Assembly (NCBI GenBank): GCA_029962745.1
Contig: CM057171.1
Span: 2,884,682 to 2,948,681 of the forward strand
Source: Echinometra lucunter
Lineage: Eukaryota; Echinodermata; Echinoidea; Camarodonta; Echinometridae
DNA: 64,000 nucleotides
Direction: 5' to 3'
The notes beneath the pieces were generated by a model. That model did not search any database. It worked only from the letters and a program-made list of their open reading frames with translations, and had not been told where the DNA came from. The position numbers and the translations under genes are program-made. Of this stretch, positions 12,101-21,600 are shown piece by piece. Every line of letters begins with the position of its first letter. Position 1 is the stretch's first letter.

Positions 12101-13613
12101 TATGTTGTAGAATTGTCCGTCCGTCCATCCGTCCGTCCATCCGTCTGTCCATCCGTCTGTCCGTCCGTCCCGTTTTCCTTTCTCGCGATAACGGAGCTGT
12201 GTGACGGATTAACCTTAAACTTGATTCACACATATGGGAGGGACAATGATCCGATTAGATTTTGGGGTCTCAAGGTCAAAGGTCATAGAGGTCATTATAT
12301 ACATCAAAATTGCTTGGGATCTTGCGACTCTGTGACAGTTTAGCTTCAAACTTTGCTCATCTGAAAACATCCTGCATCTAAATACTATATGAGCGAGCGC
12401 AGCGAGCGAGGAAAAATATGCACTCTCTTTCTTTGTCCAGTGTTATTTCTTTGTCAAAATACACAAGCAAATAACCGAATATGACTTTATTTTGGCACCT
12501 TACTCCTTCTTTTTCTCTTTTTCCCCTCCTTCTTCTTCCATTTCCATTCTCTCTCTCTCTCCTCCTCTCTCACTTGTGATTTTTTTTTTTTTTTTGGGGG
12601 GGGACGTGTCCCCCGTCCCCCTGGATTGACGCCCATGGACTGTCGATATTAATTCGGCAAAGAAATAGTTGGCAAGGCAGTTGTCACATCATTGTCGAAA
12701 TAATCCGGAAGAGCAAATATCTAGTCAGAGTAATTGTGGGTGGAGCATATGTCTGCGGAGCAAATGTCATTTCGGAGCATATGACGGCGGAGCAAATGTC
12801 GTCGTTTCAGAGCATATGTCGGCAGAGCAATTGTCGGTGGAGTAAATGTCGGCGGAGCATATGTCGGCGGAGCAAATGTCGGCAGAGCATATGTTGGCGG
12901 AGTAAATGTCGGCGGGGCAGTTGTCCGCGGAGCATATGTCGGCGGAGCATATGTCGTGTCACCGTTTCAAATTAATTGGAAAGGGCCGATTAAGTAGTGC
13001 ACAAAAATTGGTGTTAACCTTGAGGTTCTCCAATCATCCAGATTATAAGGACTCAACGCAGTCTTGATGATAACCACATGTACTGCTCACGGAAAAGGGT
13101 ATATAGGACTACATATATGTTTGGACCAGTCATCCAGGCTGTTTCTTGTCTTATGTAGAATATCAAGGGTTTTGAAGGGCAATCCTTGTCAAGGGATATT
13201 TCTGTTAACCCACTGACTACTGAATTCTCAAACTCTCATTGACTTCATACAGGGATCACATGGTTATGGTAGGATACGGATTCAGATATTCTTCCAAACC
13301 AATGCAAAGAGAGTTGGAAAGCTCCTGTAATCATTTTCACCCTTCTCAGAACTAACTGAAGCTTCTCTTTCATTTATTTTTAATTTGTTATATTTTTTCC
13401 AGGATGATGGAACATCTAGGGTCCTTGGCAACCCGTCATGCTGCAGCAGAGTTTTGATTGCAACATTATCTGCTAGTGCTCCCCTGACCTACACAGACAC
13501 TGGTCTGAATCCCAACACAACCTATGTGTATGAGATCGGCTCTCTGCTCAGTGCCTCTGGAGACTTTCCTCTGCAGAGGAGCAACCAAGTAGAAATATTT
13601 GACATTGTAACAG
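1..13613 (+). CDS. Multi-FN3-domain gene, contig A copy (13 exons, partial at both ends)
   Basis: Spliced coding exons are 1-114, 1160-1423, 2435-2686, 3320-3622, 4265-4510, 5518-5805, 6374-6634, 7213-7515, 8186-8443, 9734-9994, 10253-10492, 11023-11138 and 13403-13613. All have AG acceptors and GT donors. Except for the last intron (phase 0), all introns are phase 1, so each exon is a symmetric module. Each module shows FN3 marks: a start with one or more prolines, a Trp (or Phe) in strand B, and the L-x-P-x-T-x-Y type strand E-F motif. FN3 domains are beta-sandwich modules of extracellular adhesion proteins and receptors. Predicted N-glycosylation sequons agree with an extracellular role. 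No signal peptide, membrane segment or catalytic domain is present; the gene continues upstream of base 1 and past the gap at 14001. The family is unresolved: a receptor tyrosine phosphatase (PTPRB/PTPRJ/Ptp10D type), a tenascin-like protein or another FN3 receptor are all possible. Confidence 0.85.
115..1159 (+). other. Intron of the FN3 gene
   Basis: The stretch is AT-rich. At about 285-530 it has loosely repeated GAGTTGTC(A/G)AAGAGGTGA-like phrases. I see no coding signal. Confidence 0.5.
1160..1423 (+). CDS. FN3 exon A2 (long type, 88 aa)
   Basis: The acceptor is CCAACAG|TG and the donor CAT|GTAAGT, phase 1-1. The domain starts VPLQPTSLSV, has the strand-B Trp in VTWSAPGG and the Tyr in PSTTYELAVRSVSED. 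The exon length is a multiple of three. Confidence 0.85.
1709..1834. mobile_element. Short palindromic MITE
   Basis: A fold-back of about 125 bp: TGCGATGGTACGAGATTTCG on the left is mirrored by CGAAATCTCGTACCATTGCA on the right, and the arms continue inward through GTGAAAG(A)GCGAC and its mirror to a GC-rich centre. It lies in the intron between exons A2 and A3. Confidence 0.7.
2435..2686 (+). CDS. FN3 exon A3 (short type, 84 aa)
   Basis: The acceptor is TTGTGCAG|TG and the donor ACAA|GTAAGT, phase 1-1. The strand-B Trp is replaced by Phe (VDVYFGNI). The strand E-F motif is LEPSTVYTITVLD and the domain ends TTLRTS. Confidence 0.8.
2990..3194 (+). mobile_element. Short TU-like element (about 205 bp)
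   Basis: The left end is GGTGATGCGAC-TTTTGCTCC and the right end GGAGCAAATGTCACGGAACC, matching both the element at 44505-44719 and the termini of the long TU-type elements. The centre has GGGTTAGGGTTAGGG. No clear target duplication is visible here. Confidence 0.6.
3320..3622 (+). CDS. FN3 exon A4 (long type, 101 aa)
   Basis: The acceptor is TTTAG|AT and the donor ACAG|GTAAGT, phase 1-1. Clear FN3 marks are PPSPGSISILETTPTS, SITVTWERAD and LDPDSYYKIIVKS. A lone Cys lies in SNPCDPN. The acceptor is about 125 nt downstream of the short TU-like element at 2990-3194. Confidence 0.85.
4265..4510 (+). CDS. FN3 exon A5 (short type, 82 aa)
   Basis: The acceptor is CTGTAG|AG and the donor ACAG|GTACTT, phase 1-1. 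Strand B is LNLVWNPV, strand E-F is LQPGTLYSFELLL, and the domain ends GSGRTG. Confidence 0.8.
5518..5805 (+). CDS. FN3 exon A6 (long type, 96 aa; also in contig B)
   Basis: The acceptor is TTCTTAG|TT and the donor ACAG|GTAACG, phase 1-1. Marks are PRQPGTPSLITV, LTISWQPQPG and LFPDRRYLVTVKAVAG. The counterpart is 37114-37401 (-), of identical length, with five amino-acid differences counted by eye (for example P/L in the GTPSL segment and H/R in FYHIT). Confidence 0.87.
6283..6357. repeat. (ATC)n microsatellite
   Basis: An imperfect ATC/ACC repeat directly upstream of exon A7, within its polypyrimidine/acceptor region. Contig B has a corresponding GAT-rich tract of different structure (about 36564-36640). 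Confidence 0.8.
6374..6634 (+). CDS. FN3 exon A7 (short type, 87 aa)
   Basis: The acceptor is TATACAG|CT and the donor ACAA|GTAAGC, phase 1-1. Strand B carries Phe rather than Trp (MEILFETI). Strand E-F is LTPGQTYTFYVERN. An N-glycosylation sequon occurs in RNVTSY. An ATC-rich microsatellite ends about 20 nt before the acceptor. The counterpart is 36285-36545 (-). Confidence 0.83.
7213..7515 (+). CDS. FN3 exon A8 (long type, 101 aa)
   Basis: The acceptor is CAATCCAG|TT and the donor ACTG|GTAAGG, phase 1-1. Marks are PLPPVNVQVLSD, LTLSWDPPTLPSPSPAP and LEVSTEYEVHVTSVSG. The proline-serine insert between strands B and C explains the extra length. The counterpart is 35399-35701 (-). Confidence 0.87.
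8186..8443 (+). CDS. FN3 exon A9 (short type, 86 aa)
   Basis: A strong polypyrimidine tract precedes CACAG|TG; the donor is ACCA|GTATGT, phase 1-1. Strand B is IDFVWGDSS, strand E-F is LGPGALYSINLTVVS with an NLT sequon, and the domain ends MQRTS. The counterpart is 32224-32481 (-). Confidence 0.85.
9734..9994 (+). CDS. FN3 exon A10 (long type, 87 aa)
   Basis: The acceptor is TTTCTGCAG|TA and the donor ACAG|GTAACT, phase 1-1. Marks are PLAPTGLVVI, VTFSWTLGE and LEPDTSYTFSMVTVSGD. This is the most divergent exon pair between the two contigs (about seven residues); the counterpart is 27594-27854 (-). Confidence 0.87.
10253..10492 (+). CDS. FN3 exon A11 (short type, 80 aa)
   Basis: The acceptor is CATAACAG|GT and the donor ACCA|GTAAGC, phase 1-1. 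Strand B is SIRAWFAPI, strand E-F is LSPGTEYEIEIYRM, and the domain ends DSIRTS. The counterpart is 27099-27338 (-). Confidence 0.85.
11023..11138 (+). CDS. FN3 exon A12 (first half of a split long-type domain)
   Basis: The acceptor is CTTTCAG|AT (phase 1) and the donor CGTCAG|GTATTG (phase 0). It codes for PPNPGAVDSINPGRF to FYEIYRQ, strands A to C. The second half is exon A13, separated by a 2.26-kb intron that carries the TU-type element. The counterpart is 26458-26573 (-). Confidence 0.78.
11454..12963. mobile_element. TU-type fold-back element, contig A copy (1.5 kb)
   Basis: The ends are GGTTCCATGACATATGCTC and GCATATGTCGTGTCACC. Both arms are tandem 15-bp units of the type GCTCCGCCGACATTT (left, to about 11735) and their inverted complement (right, from about 12720). 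An inner inverted segment (GACAACTGCCTTGCC) extends the arms. The flanks carry an 8-bp duplication GTTTCAAA (11446-11453 and 12964-12971). Long inverted repeats built from 15-bp units are the known hallmark of sea urchin TU elements. No transposase frame is seen; Met-started ORFs in the arms are translations of the 15-bp repeat. Confidence 0.75.
12058..12395. repeat. Dispersed repeat with CCGTCCGT tract inside the TU-type element
   Basis: It contains a GGTAGGTGCCGGAGGCATTA hairpin, a (CCGTCCRT)n tract, TCTCGCGATAAC and AGGTCAAAGGTCA. Its core also occurs at 25240-25500 and its relatives at 33280-33650 and 34500-34620, so it is a separate family captured by the element. Confidence 0.55.
13403..13613 (+). 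CDS. FN3 exon A13 (second half of a split long-type domain)
   Basis: The acceptor is TTTTCCAG|GAT (phase 0) and the donor ACAG|GTAACA (phase 1). With A12 it makes a 109-aa domain. Strand E-F is LNPNTTYVYEIGSLLS with an NTT sequon, and there is a Cys-Cys pair in NPSCCSRVL. The counterpart 24026-24236 (-) encodes the same residues as far as I could compare. Confidence 0.8.
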
Positions 13614-14000
13614 GTAACATTTCAATCCAGCACTCACATGTGTATATTGCAAAATGTGGTGGTACAAAAAGAAACGTCTAGAACCTCAAAGGCAGTGTAT
13701 TTTTTTGCATTCCGGACATACCACTCTGCTTTGCTAAGCAACCAAAATCTGTTAATTTCTGTTATCTCTCATATGTGTATGAACTGTGTATATTATTTCG
13801 AATCCCTCTGTGATAGCAATTTCTTTCATGAACAACCCTGCATTGAATATTTGTTAATGATTGAATTTAATGAATAAGTGAATGATTGAAATAGTGAATA
13901 TGTATGACAAGATAAAGGTTAGTGCCAAAAACAAATCAGTTGAAAATTAAAAATTAAAGGAAAAATTTGTGAAGAAATGAATGCATCATTTTGTCAGTGC
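13614..14000 (+). other. Intron end of contig A
   Basis: Intron sequence after exon A13, cut by the gap. The same bases continue in contig B from 24025 down to 23639 and then into exon B14. Confidence 0.7.
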
Positions 14001-14500
14001 NNNNNNNNNNNNNNNNNNNNNNNNNNNNNNNNNNNNNNNNNNNNNNNNNNNNNNNNNNNNNNNNNNNNNNNNNNNNNNNNNNNNNNNNNNNNNNNNNNNN
14101 NNNNNNNNNNNNNNNNNNNNNNNNNNNNNNNNNNNNNNNNNNNNNNNNNNNNNNNNNNNNNNNNNNNNNNNNNNNNNNNNNNNNNNNNNNNNNNNNNNNN
14201 NNNNNNNNNNNNNNNNNNNNNNNNNNNNNNNNNNNNNNNNNNNNNNNNNNNNNNNNNNNNNNNNNNNNNNNNNNNNNNNNNNNNNNNNNNNNNNNNNNNN
14301 NNNNNNNNNNNNNNNNNNNNNNNNNNNNNNNNNNNNNNNNNNNNNNNNNNNNNNNNNNNNNNNNNNNNNNNNNNNNNNNNNNNNNNNNNNNNNNNNNNNN
14401 NNNNNNNNNNNNNNNNNNNNNNNNNNNNNNNNNNNNNNNNNNNNNNNNNNNNNNNNNNNNNNNNNNNNNNNNNNNNNNNNNNNNNNNNNNNNNNNNNNNN
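14001..14500. other. Assembly gap (500 N)
   Basis: A run of exactly 500 N, the usual nominal length for a gap of unknown size. Open frames running through it have no meaning. Confidence 0.99.
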
Positions 14501-14919
14501 TTCATGTCAATTTTAGTGTTGCTTAGTGTTGAACAGGTTAAACAATATCACAGATGACATGTACCCTGCACAGGAAAGCTTATCCAATGCCTTCAATTTT
14601 AATAATAACAAAAAAAGCTGGAAAATTATCATGTGTGAGCAGTTACATATATCATATATGACGGAAGTTTTGGAAGATTTAGCCGTGTGCTAAACAAGTT
14701 ATCCAGTTAAGTCTGCAAAAAAAGTATTACACATGTAATGCTAAACCAATTTCTGTTTCCACAGTGTGTGATGATCCCCCGCAAGATTGAGTCCATTTGT
14801 TACCATTTTTCATGATACGAAAACATCAAAGTATACACCAATTCTTAAGCTACACAGATAACTATACAATGACATCTCCAGAAAATGATGAATTGAACTA
14901 AACTGGTTTATCACAAAAA

Positions 14920-15192
14920 CAGGGCCGTACGCAGAAATTTTTTCCTGGGGGGGCAAGACGCGTAAAAATTTTTCGAGGAAGCTCGAATGCGAGGGAGTGA
15001 AGCGACCGAGTTGGTCATGAGGACGCTTTTGCATTTTTAATAGTGAAATTGAACGATTTGGTGCACACTTTTCATGGATTTTGTGAAAATTTTCAGTAAA
15101 AAAATGTAAGTTTTCAAAATTTCTGGGGGGACAACTGCCCCCCCCCTGCCCCTCCCCCCCCCCCCCCCCCCCCCCCGCTGCATATGGCCATG
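14920..15192. mobile_element. hAT-type MITE (273 bp)
   Basis: The ends are CAGGGCCGTACGCAG and CTGCATATGGCCATG (inverted repeats with few mismatches). The 8-bp target duplication CACAAAAA is perfect (14912-14919 and 15193-15200). The interior has the long G/C runs that give proline/glycine-rich spurious ORFs. Confidence 0.8.
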
Positions 15193-15359
15193 CACAAAAA
15201 ACAAAAACAACGAACCCCAAGGCTGATAATGCTTACTTTACAAAAGTACAACATATTCTTTTCATTTGTAAAAATTGTACAATTCAGCGTATTGGCTGCC
15301 ATACAAATTTTAAAAAACTTACCATTCAACAAGTAAAAAAAAAAAATCATATATCTTAC

Positions 15360-15647
15360 CTGTAATAATGCTCTGCTCTAAAGGCTCATCACCAGCCTGT
15401 TCCTCAAATTGGCCATTAGCATCCAGACACGAAGACACAGTGACCAAATACTCCGTGAGAGGGAACAGCTGTGTCAACTCATAGACCAGTTCCTCATTGG
15501 GGAAGACAACACTGCTGTATGAACAGGTCGTGTCTGCACACCTCACTTCGACCTTGTACCGGCTAACTTCCGAAGCGGCAGCAGTCCATTCGACCACAAA
15601 GGAGGTCGGAGTTGTGGAAACTCTCAGATTTGTAGGAGATGCTGGGT
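15360..15647 (-). CDS. FN3 exon B21 (long type, 96 aa; last exon in contig B)
   Basis: The acceptor is TTACACAG|AC and the donor ACAG|GTAAGA, phase 1-1. It reads PASPTNLRVSTTPTS, FVVEWTAAASEV and LFPLTEYLVTVSSCLD. It has three Cys (VRCADTTC and SSC), more than its neighbours. The gene continues past the contig end at 14501. Confidence 0.86.
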
Positions 15648-18600
15648 CTGTGTAAGGAAAGGTCCAAGAAAATTTGTAGTCAGTTATGGAATTGATTCAG
15701 TTAGTGTAGACAATAGCAAGGGTTGAATCATGGTTTCACGGTATCTTTATTTTCCACATGATATTCTCAATGTTTACAGAACAAATAAAAGTGTAATATA
15801 CACGTATACAAGTTGAAATAACATGTATGAAACAAATTCACAAAAAGAAATGAATGGTAAGTACAGGTAAATAATAATTCTGTATTTATACCGTGCAAAT
15901 TTCTGCCAAAGGCACCCTAGGCACACAAAATTATTTTACAAGAACAATGGTTGAGTAGGTATACATAAAAGCAATCAGACTATCATGATTTCAGTAGCAC
16001 TGATTAGAACTCATAATCTCTGGTTCAACAGGCAGAAGCTTTACAGACCGCGACAACTCTCCTCCTCGAAACAGAGGGAAGAAAGATTTTCTCCTCTTAC
16101 TAGTTTTAACTCAAATTTGGAATTAATTCAATTAATTCAGTCTTGTAATCCTACAAACAGTATATAGATTTGATTAGGTGTGAGTATGAAGAGATTGCTA
16201 AAATGGTTCTGCTACTAAAGAATGATTTTTTTAAAATCCACTTACTAGTTCTAACGGAGGTTTCGAATTGATTCAATCTTGTAATAGTGTAGACAGTGGA
16301 TGGGTTCAGACCAGTGAATGTGTGAACTGGCCTATCACCGACATTCACGTTCCTCCTATCATCATCTTCTGGATTGATGTCCACAATGATAGGGGTGTCT
16401 GCAGCTCTCCAGGCTACACTGATAGCAGTAGAGTTGAAGTCCAACACAACAAAGTTGTCATCAACAATTGACACTGAGGAAAAAAACAACCAGTCAAGAT
16501 GTTAATTGCAAATGAATGTCATATCACATGAACCTGATACAAAATGCTTCGATTTAGATGGTGTAAGAGACATAATTCTGGAATATCATATGACACACAG
16601 TTCTCTTTTGTCCTCATTTTCACTTTGATTTCCTGATTAAAGTGGTTGTTAATTACAAGATTAAAAGTCTTGGTGTATGGACAATGATACTCTTAAATGG
16701 CATGCATTGTATCATTTTTTACAGAAATGTTTACTAAAGGAAATGATTTATAAATGTAAACTATAGTAAGGGATGCCAACACTTTATCAAGTTTTGCAGT
16801 ATCGTATGTCTGGAAAGAAGTATCATGTGTTCAAAAAGAGTATAATCCATGTTACAGCCACAGAACAGTACAGTAACTAAAGTTCAGGAAAAAACTCCAG
16901 GTTGAATATCTTTCACTACCATGAAAGTTATAAGATTTCAGAACCGATACATTCCCGACTTTCTATACTTCACAAGGATAGTACTCACATGTGGAGACGT
17001 TGCGCCTTAAAGTTGGATCACTGTATGTGGTGTAGTTTTCACCACTCACTGCAACAACACGAAAGTCGTAAGCAACCCCCGGAGAGAGATCGGTCACAAC
17101 AGCAGACCTCACTTCATCACCAACCTGTCCCAAATCAACGTAGCTACTATCCACAGACCGTTTAGAACTGACAATGAAGCCAGAATACTCCCCACTCCCT
17201 GGCACCCACGTCAGCATCACTGACACATAACTCACATCTGTGACAGCTACCAAACCAGGTTGTGATGGCACTAGAAAACACCAGAAATTGGAAAAATGAG
17301 AAATACGAAGGCTCACATGATTTGAATACATAGGGAAGGAGTATGCATGAAGAATAAAACAAAGCTATCCTAATAACATTCTTCACTTGCAAAATATATT
17401 GTCAACCTTAAAACATGATTTCAAGATCTCACACACACACACACACATATCCTTATAAGAAAGGTGGACAGTGTGAAACATTGATAGGTTTCATGCCAAG
17501 TTTTCTACCAAAACTGCACATGAGCTTTTATACTAAAGCCTGACCTAAAAATCTAATGCAATCCTGACTCAAACCATGTACCATTTATAAAATAAAGCCT
17601 AGAGCAATTGCTGCCCAAGCAAATGTTGGATCATGTATTATTCTCAACAGGATTTTACACCCAGCTTCTCAAGTTTAATGAAAAAAGGGATAACAAATAA
17701 CTTACAGGTACGAACATAGTCCCTCTCCTGCTGATTCCCAGGAAGAACGAAAACCGTGAGTTCGTAGAGACGTCCCGGAGTAGCGCCAGTGACGTCAGAC
17801 TGCCTTATGCTGAGGGTATCAACCTTAGATCCATCCGGGGGGGTGTACGTGGTGATGTATGTGACCCCTTGGCCTGGAGATGGACCCCACTGGAATCTGA
17901 AGCTGGTAGGTGTTTGGTTGATGATGACTATCTCTCCTGGAGCAGGGATTTCTTGGGTGGTAAGAGCAAACGATACATCCATCCAAATTAAATTCAAATG
18001 TAGAAATCATAATAGGCCTTATTATCCATAAATGGCAACACAAATTATGTTGACTTATTCCTTGCAATGGCTGTATGCTTGGGTGCATTGCAGTCAACAT
18101 ATTCTGGCATTCCTTAAATGTGAATGTATGTTCTCTGTAGATTGTTGCTTAATTTATGAAAGTACTGCTGGTAAATGATGATTATAGGAAAAAAATGTGA
18201 GGTAAAGATGTCAAATCCTGAGGCTTCAGCAACTGACAAAGTATGCAAAGATTTTGGTCATGTATTCTGACATTACAGGTATGTCCTTATTTAAGGCATT
18301 TAACTGCATTTTCCAAGCAGGTGCATGGTCTTACACAGAATTTGAAGATCATAACACTGGTTGGAAGCCTTCCAAATAGAACCTTTTCTTTACAACAGAA
18401 ATGGTTAGAAGCCATGCTTGACATTGATATAGTGGACTTACCTGTTGTCCCCTCAGCAGTGACTTCCTCACTACTCTCAGCGTAACCTCCCTCATTAGCT
18501 ACAGCAACTAGGTAGATGTTGTATGTGGTAGCTGTATTCAAGTTAGGGATAGTAGCCGTTGTTACATCTCTTTGAAAGCGTCCAACTTCTGTTCTGATCC

Positions 18601-21600
18601 TGTCCCCAATGCTGTATGAAAGAAGGTACTCGTCAAAGACTCCTCCTGCAGGGGGTGCTGTCCATGAAACCACGAGGGAGGTTGGGGTCTGATCAGTAAC
18701 GTCGAGGGAGGATGGACGGTTTGGAGCTGAAGAGGTTGAAGGAAGCATGAATTGAATGAGATAAGAACCTGAATTGCCAGTAAAAGTCAGTAAAGTCAGT
18801 AAAAATATATTGTATCCACAAGAGTCTTTCTTCCAAAAATTTTGATTCCTTCTTATTTTTTGTTCACTTATCAACTTTGTATGTATCCTTCTTTACAGGA
18901 GATTTGATTCTTCTTGAATTTGACTTCACTATAAACAAACTAAAAATAAAAGGAGCTTGTTAAGCTTACTTGTTCGGAACTGTTCAGTTTCATCCCTTTG
19001 CTCTGTTTGGGTTCTAACTCTTGCAGTATACAGAGTCCCAGGCGTTAGCCCATCTATCACTGTGAGTGGGGATTCACCCTCTGGTACCGTAACATCCGCA
19101 GGGATGGAGGCCTGATCACCATCCTCCACAGTCACCAAGTACCTGTCTTCTCCAGCTACTAAACCCCAAGTTAGCTGAACCTGGGTCTCGTTTACAAAGC
19201 GTACAATGATTTGTAGTGGTTGTATTTGGGCTACAGAAAATGAAGAAAAAAGGAAAACAAAATAGTTTAGGCTTAATACACAGGCCAACTGTTCCAGTAG
19301 AAATTAGATTAACAGATTTAAAGAAGGGATTTGAGCAACTAACAATTACTATTACTATTATCATAACCAATATCATCATCAATCATTAGCATTGATTCTT
19401 CTTCTCTTTTTGTCTTCTTATTTGCTTTATTACCATTATTTTATCATTAATATTTTTGTTATCAATACTGATATTATTATAATCAATAATAAGCATATGT
19501 TATTATCATTATTATTAATGATATTATAATTATTATTATCATCATCATTATTATAAACATTTTTATGAATATTATTATTATGATCATTAATACTAATGTT
19601 AGAATTAGTATTATTGTAGCATCAGTGAGATCATCATGATCATTTCAAAACAATATCACGATCAGTACACTGATGATTAAGCCAGTTCATAGATACTATC
19701 TGAACATGAGCAGATAAAGATCATTTGTACCAAACATCTCAAACCCACTGACATGAATTCTTGATATGTGCCAATAATTGTGCACCCATGGTGCATTCCA
19801 TGATACCCAGTTGGAAGCATACTTTTCAGAAGGGAAAATAAAAGCTATTCATGAGGCACCACAGTCACTTTGGGAGTGATTATTCTAAGTGCATAAAAAG
19901 GAACTCTCCATGTTTATAATATCTGTGGATATTTGGGTCATTTGTCACATGAGTTAACTCCAAACTGATCTAATGTAGAATCTCATAGATCTTTGTACTT
20001 TGATGAAAAAGGGGGTCTTTTTAAGACATGTTCATATCATTAAATAGGCAAGTAAATCAGCAGGCTTACTCTAGCACATACACACAGTGACTGTATAAGC
20101 ACAATGATCTCTACACATGCCAACAGGCATTGCTGCACGTGCATTAATCCTTACTGTTCTGGGCTAATTTAAGCTCCTCTCAGGAGCCCCTGTTCCACTG
20201 TGTGGAGATCTATCTACATTGAATAGGGAGGTGTTGCGGTATATTGGTTCATTCTCTTGACTCCCAATCAAAGGGTTTAGGGTTCAAATCCCAGTCCAGT
20301 ACTAACATCTACTGCCAAGACATTAATCCATGTTTGCTACTCTCCACTCAGGTGTAAATGGGGACCTGTTATGTGCTAGAGGACTACATATTTGGTCACT
20401 ACGTACGCTGTGACCGTAGTAATAATTCTGGAGCGCTATACAAGAAGCCATCATTATTTTTATTTTATGCACCTGTGGTGAACAACTGAGATACTGCAGT
20501 ACTTGATGTAGCATCTTCCCCAGTCCCTGACCATGTTATGATGGTGACAGTGTAGTCAAAGTTAGGGAATAATCCAGACAGGGTCAGGGTGTTTGGCTCT
20601 TCCACTCGTACATCGGTACGTCTTGGAGACTGGCCATTAGGAGGATCATAGACGATTTCATAATAGGAGACAACACCAAGGGCATTCTCCCAGTTGACAG
20701 TGATGGTGGTGGAGGTGACAGGGGAGTTTAAAAATCTGGGGATTGGATTTGGACCTGCAAATAATCAAATCAAACAACAGTGTAAGTTTACTTATAATCA
20801 TTTGTAAGGATGGCAATTGCATTTGCTCTTGATACCAAAAAACACTGTAATAATAATAATGATAATAATAATAAAATGATAATAGTAACAATAATAATAA
20901 TTAACATAAAATAATATTACAGTGATCTTTTCAAATTCAGATGCAAAGTACATCAAACAAAAAACAAAGAAGGAAAGAAAGTTACACAGCTAACAACAGA
21001 AAGAAAGATCAATGTATTGGCAAGTATAAATCCAACTTTTCTGCTTGTGTTCAGCAAATGAAGAGTTTGTTTGCAAAAGGGGTTAAATCCACTTTTGCAA
21101 CTACAGAGAAAAATGCATTTGTTTGCCAGATTTTGTACAGGAGTTTATGGAAAAGTGAAATTTGAAAGTGCATTTTTCCATGAGTGCTCTAGAAATTTAG
21201 CTTTATAATTTTGTTCAAAAGACAGATTCACCATTGAGCAATGTTCTGTAATCAATAACTCAATATTCATCAGAAGTGGATCTAACCCCTTTTGCAAACA
21301 ACCTCTTCAAAATTAAATCTATATTGATGATGTGGAAGAAGTTCATCGTGGTGAAGGATTGAGTAGAAGAAATAACCAGTTGTCTCACGATGTAGCAAAC
21401 GTAGTAGGAAAGCGACGTTTCGTCTGCAAGCTGCTAGACTTCGTCAGGCAATGAGCAAAGACGCTGTTGCGCACGGGTTATATAGCGTCGGGAGCTATTG
21501 TCTGGCTCCACTCGGGCGTGAGCCGCGCTGTCATTGGCCGGAGCCGCTGGCCAATCAGGGTCCGCGCTGGTGCTTGGTGCCCGCTGGAGCGTGCACCGCG

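Larger units (their letters stand above)
5419..14000 (+). repeat. Contig A part of the A/B overlap (allelic copy)
   Basis: This 8.6-kb segment is homologous along its whole length to the reverse complement of 23639-37500. Exons, introns, the ATC microsatellite and the TU-type element are collinear. The right edge is the N gap. It lacks the two hAT-like insertions seen in contig B. Confidence 0.9.

Noticed and set aside
11396..12975. ORFs rich in ICSAD/APPTFAPPTYA or RSICRRSKC repeats (also 24615-26231)
   Set aside because: They are frame-by-frame readings of the 15-bp transposon repeat, open on both strands because 15 is a multiple of 3.
13954..14557. ORFs of about 180-188 codons across 14001-14500, and similar ones across 37501-38000
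   Set aside because: They are translations of N.
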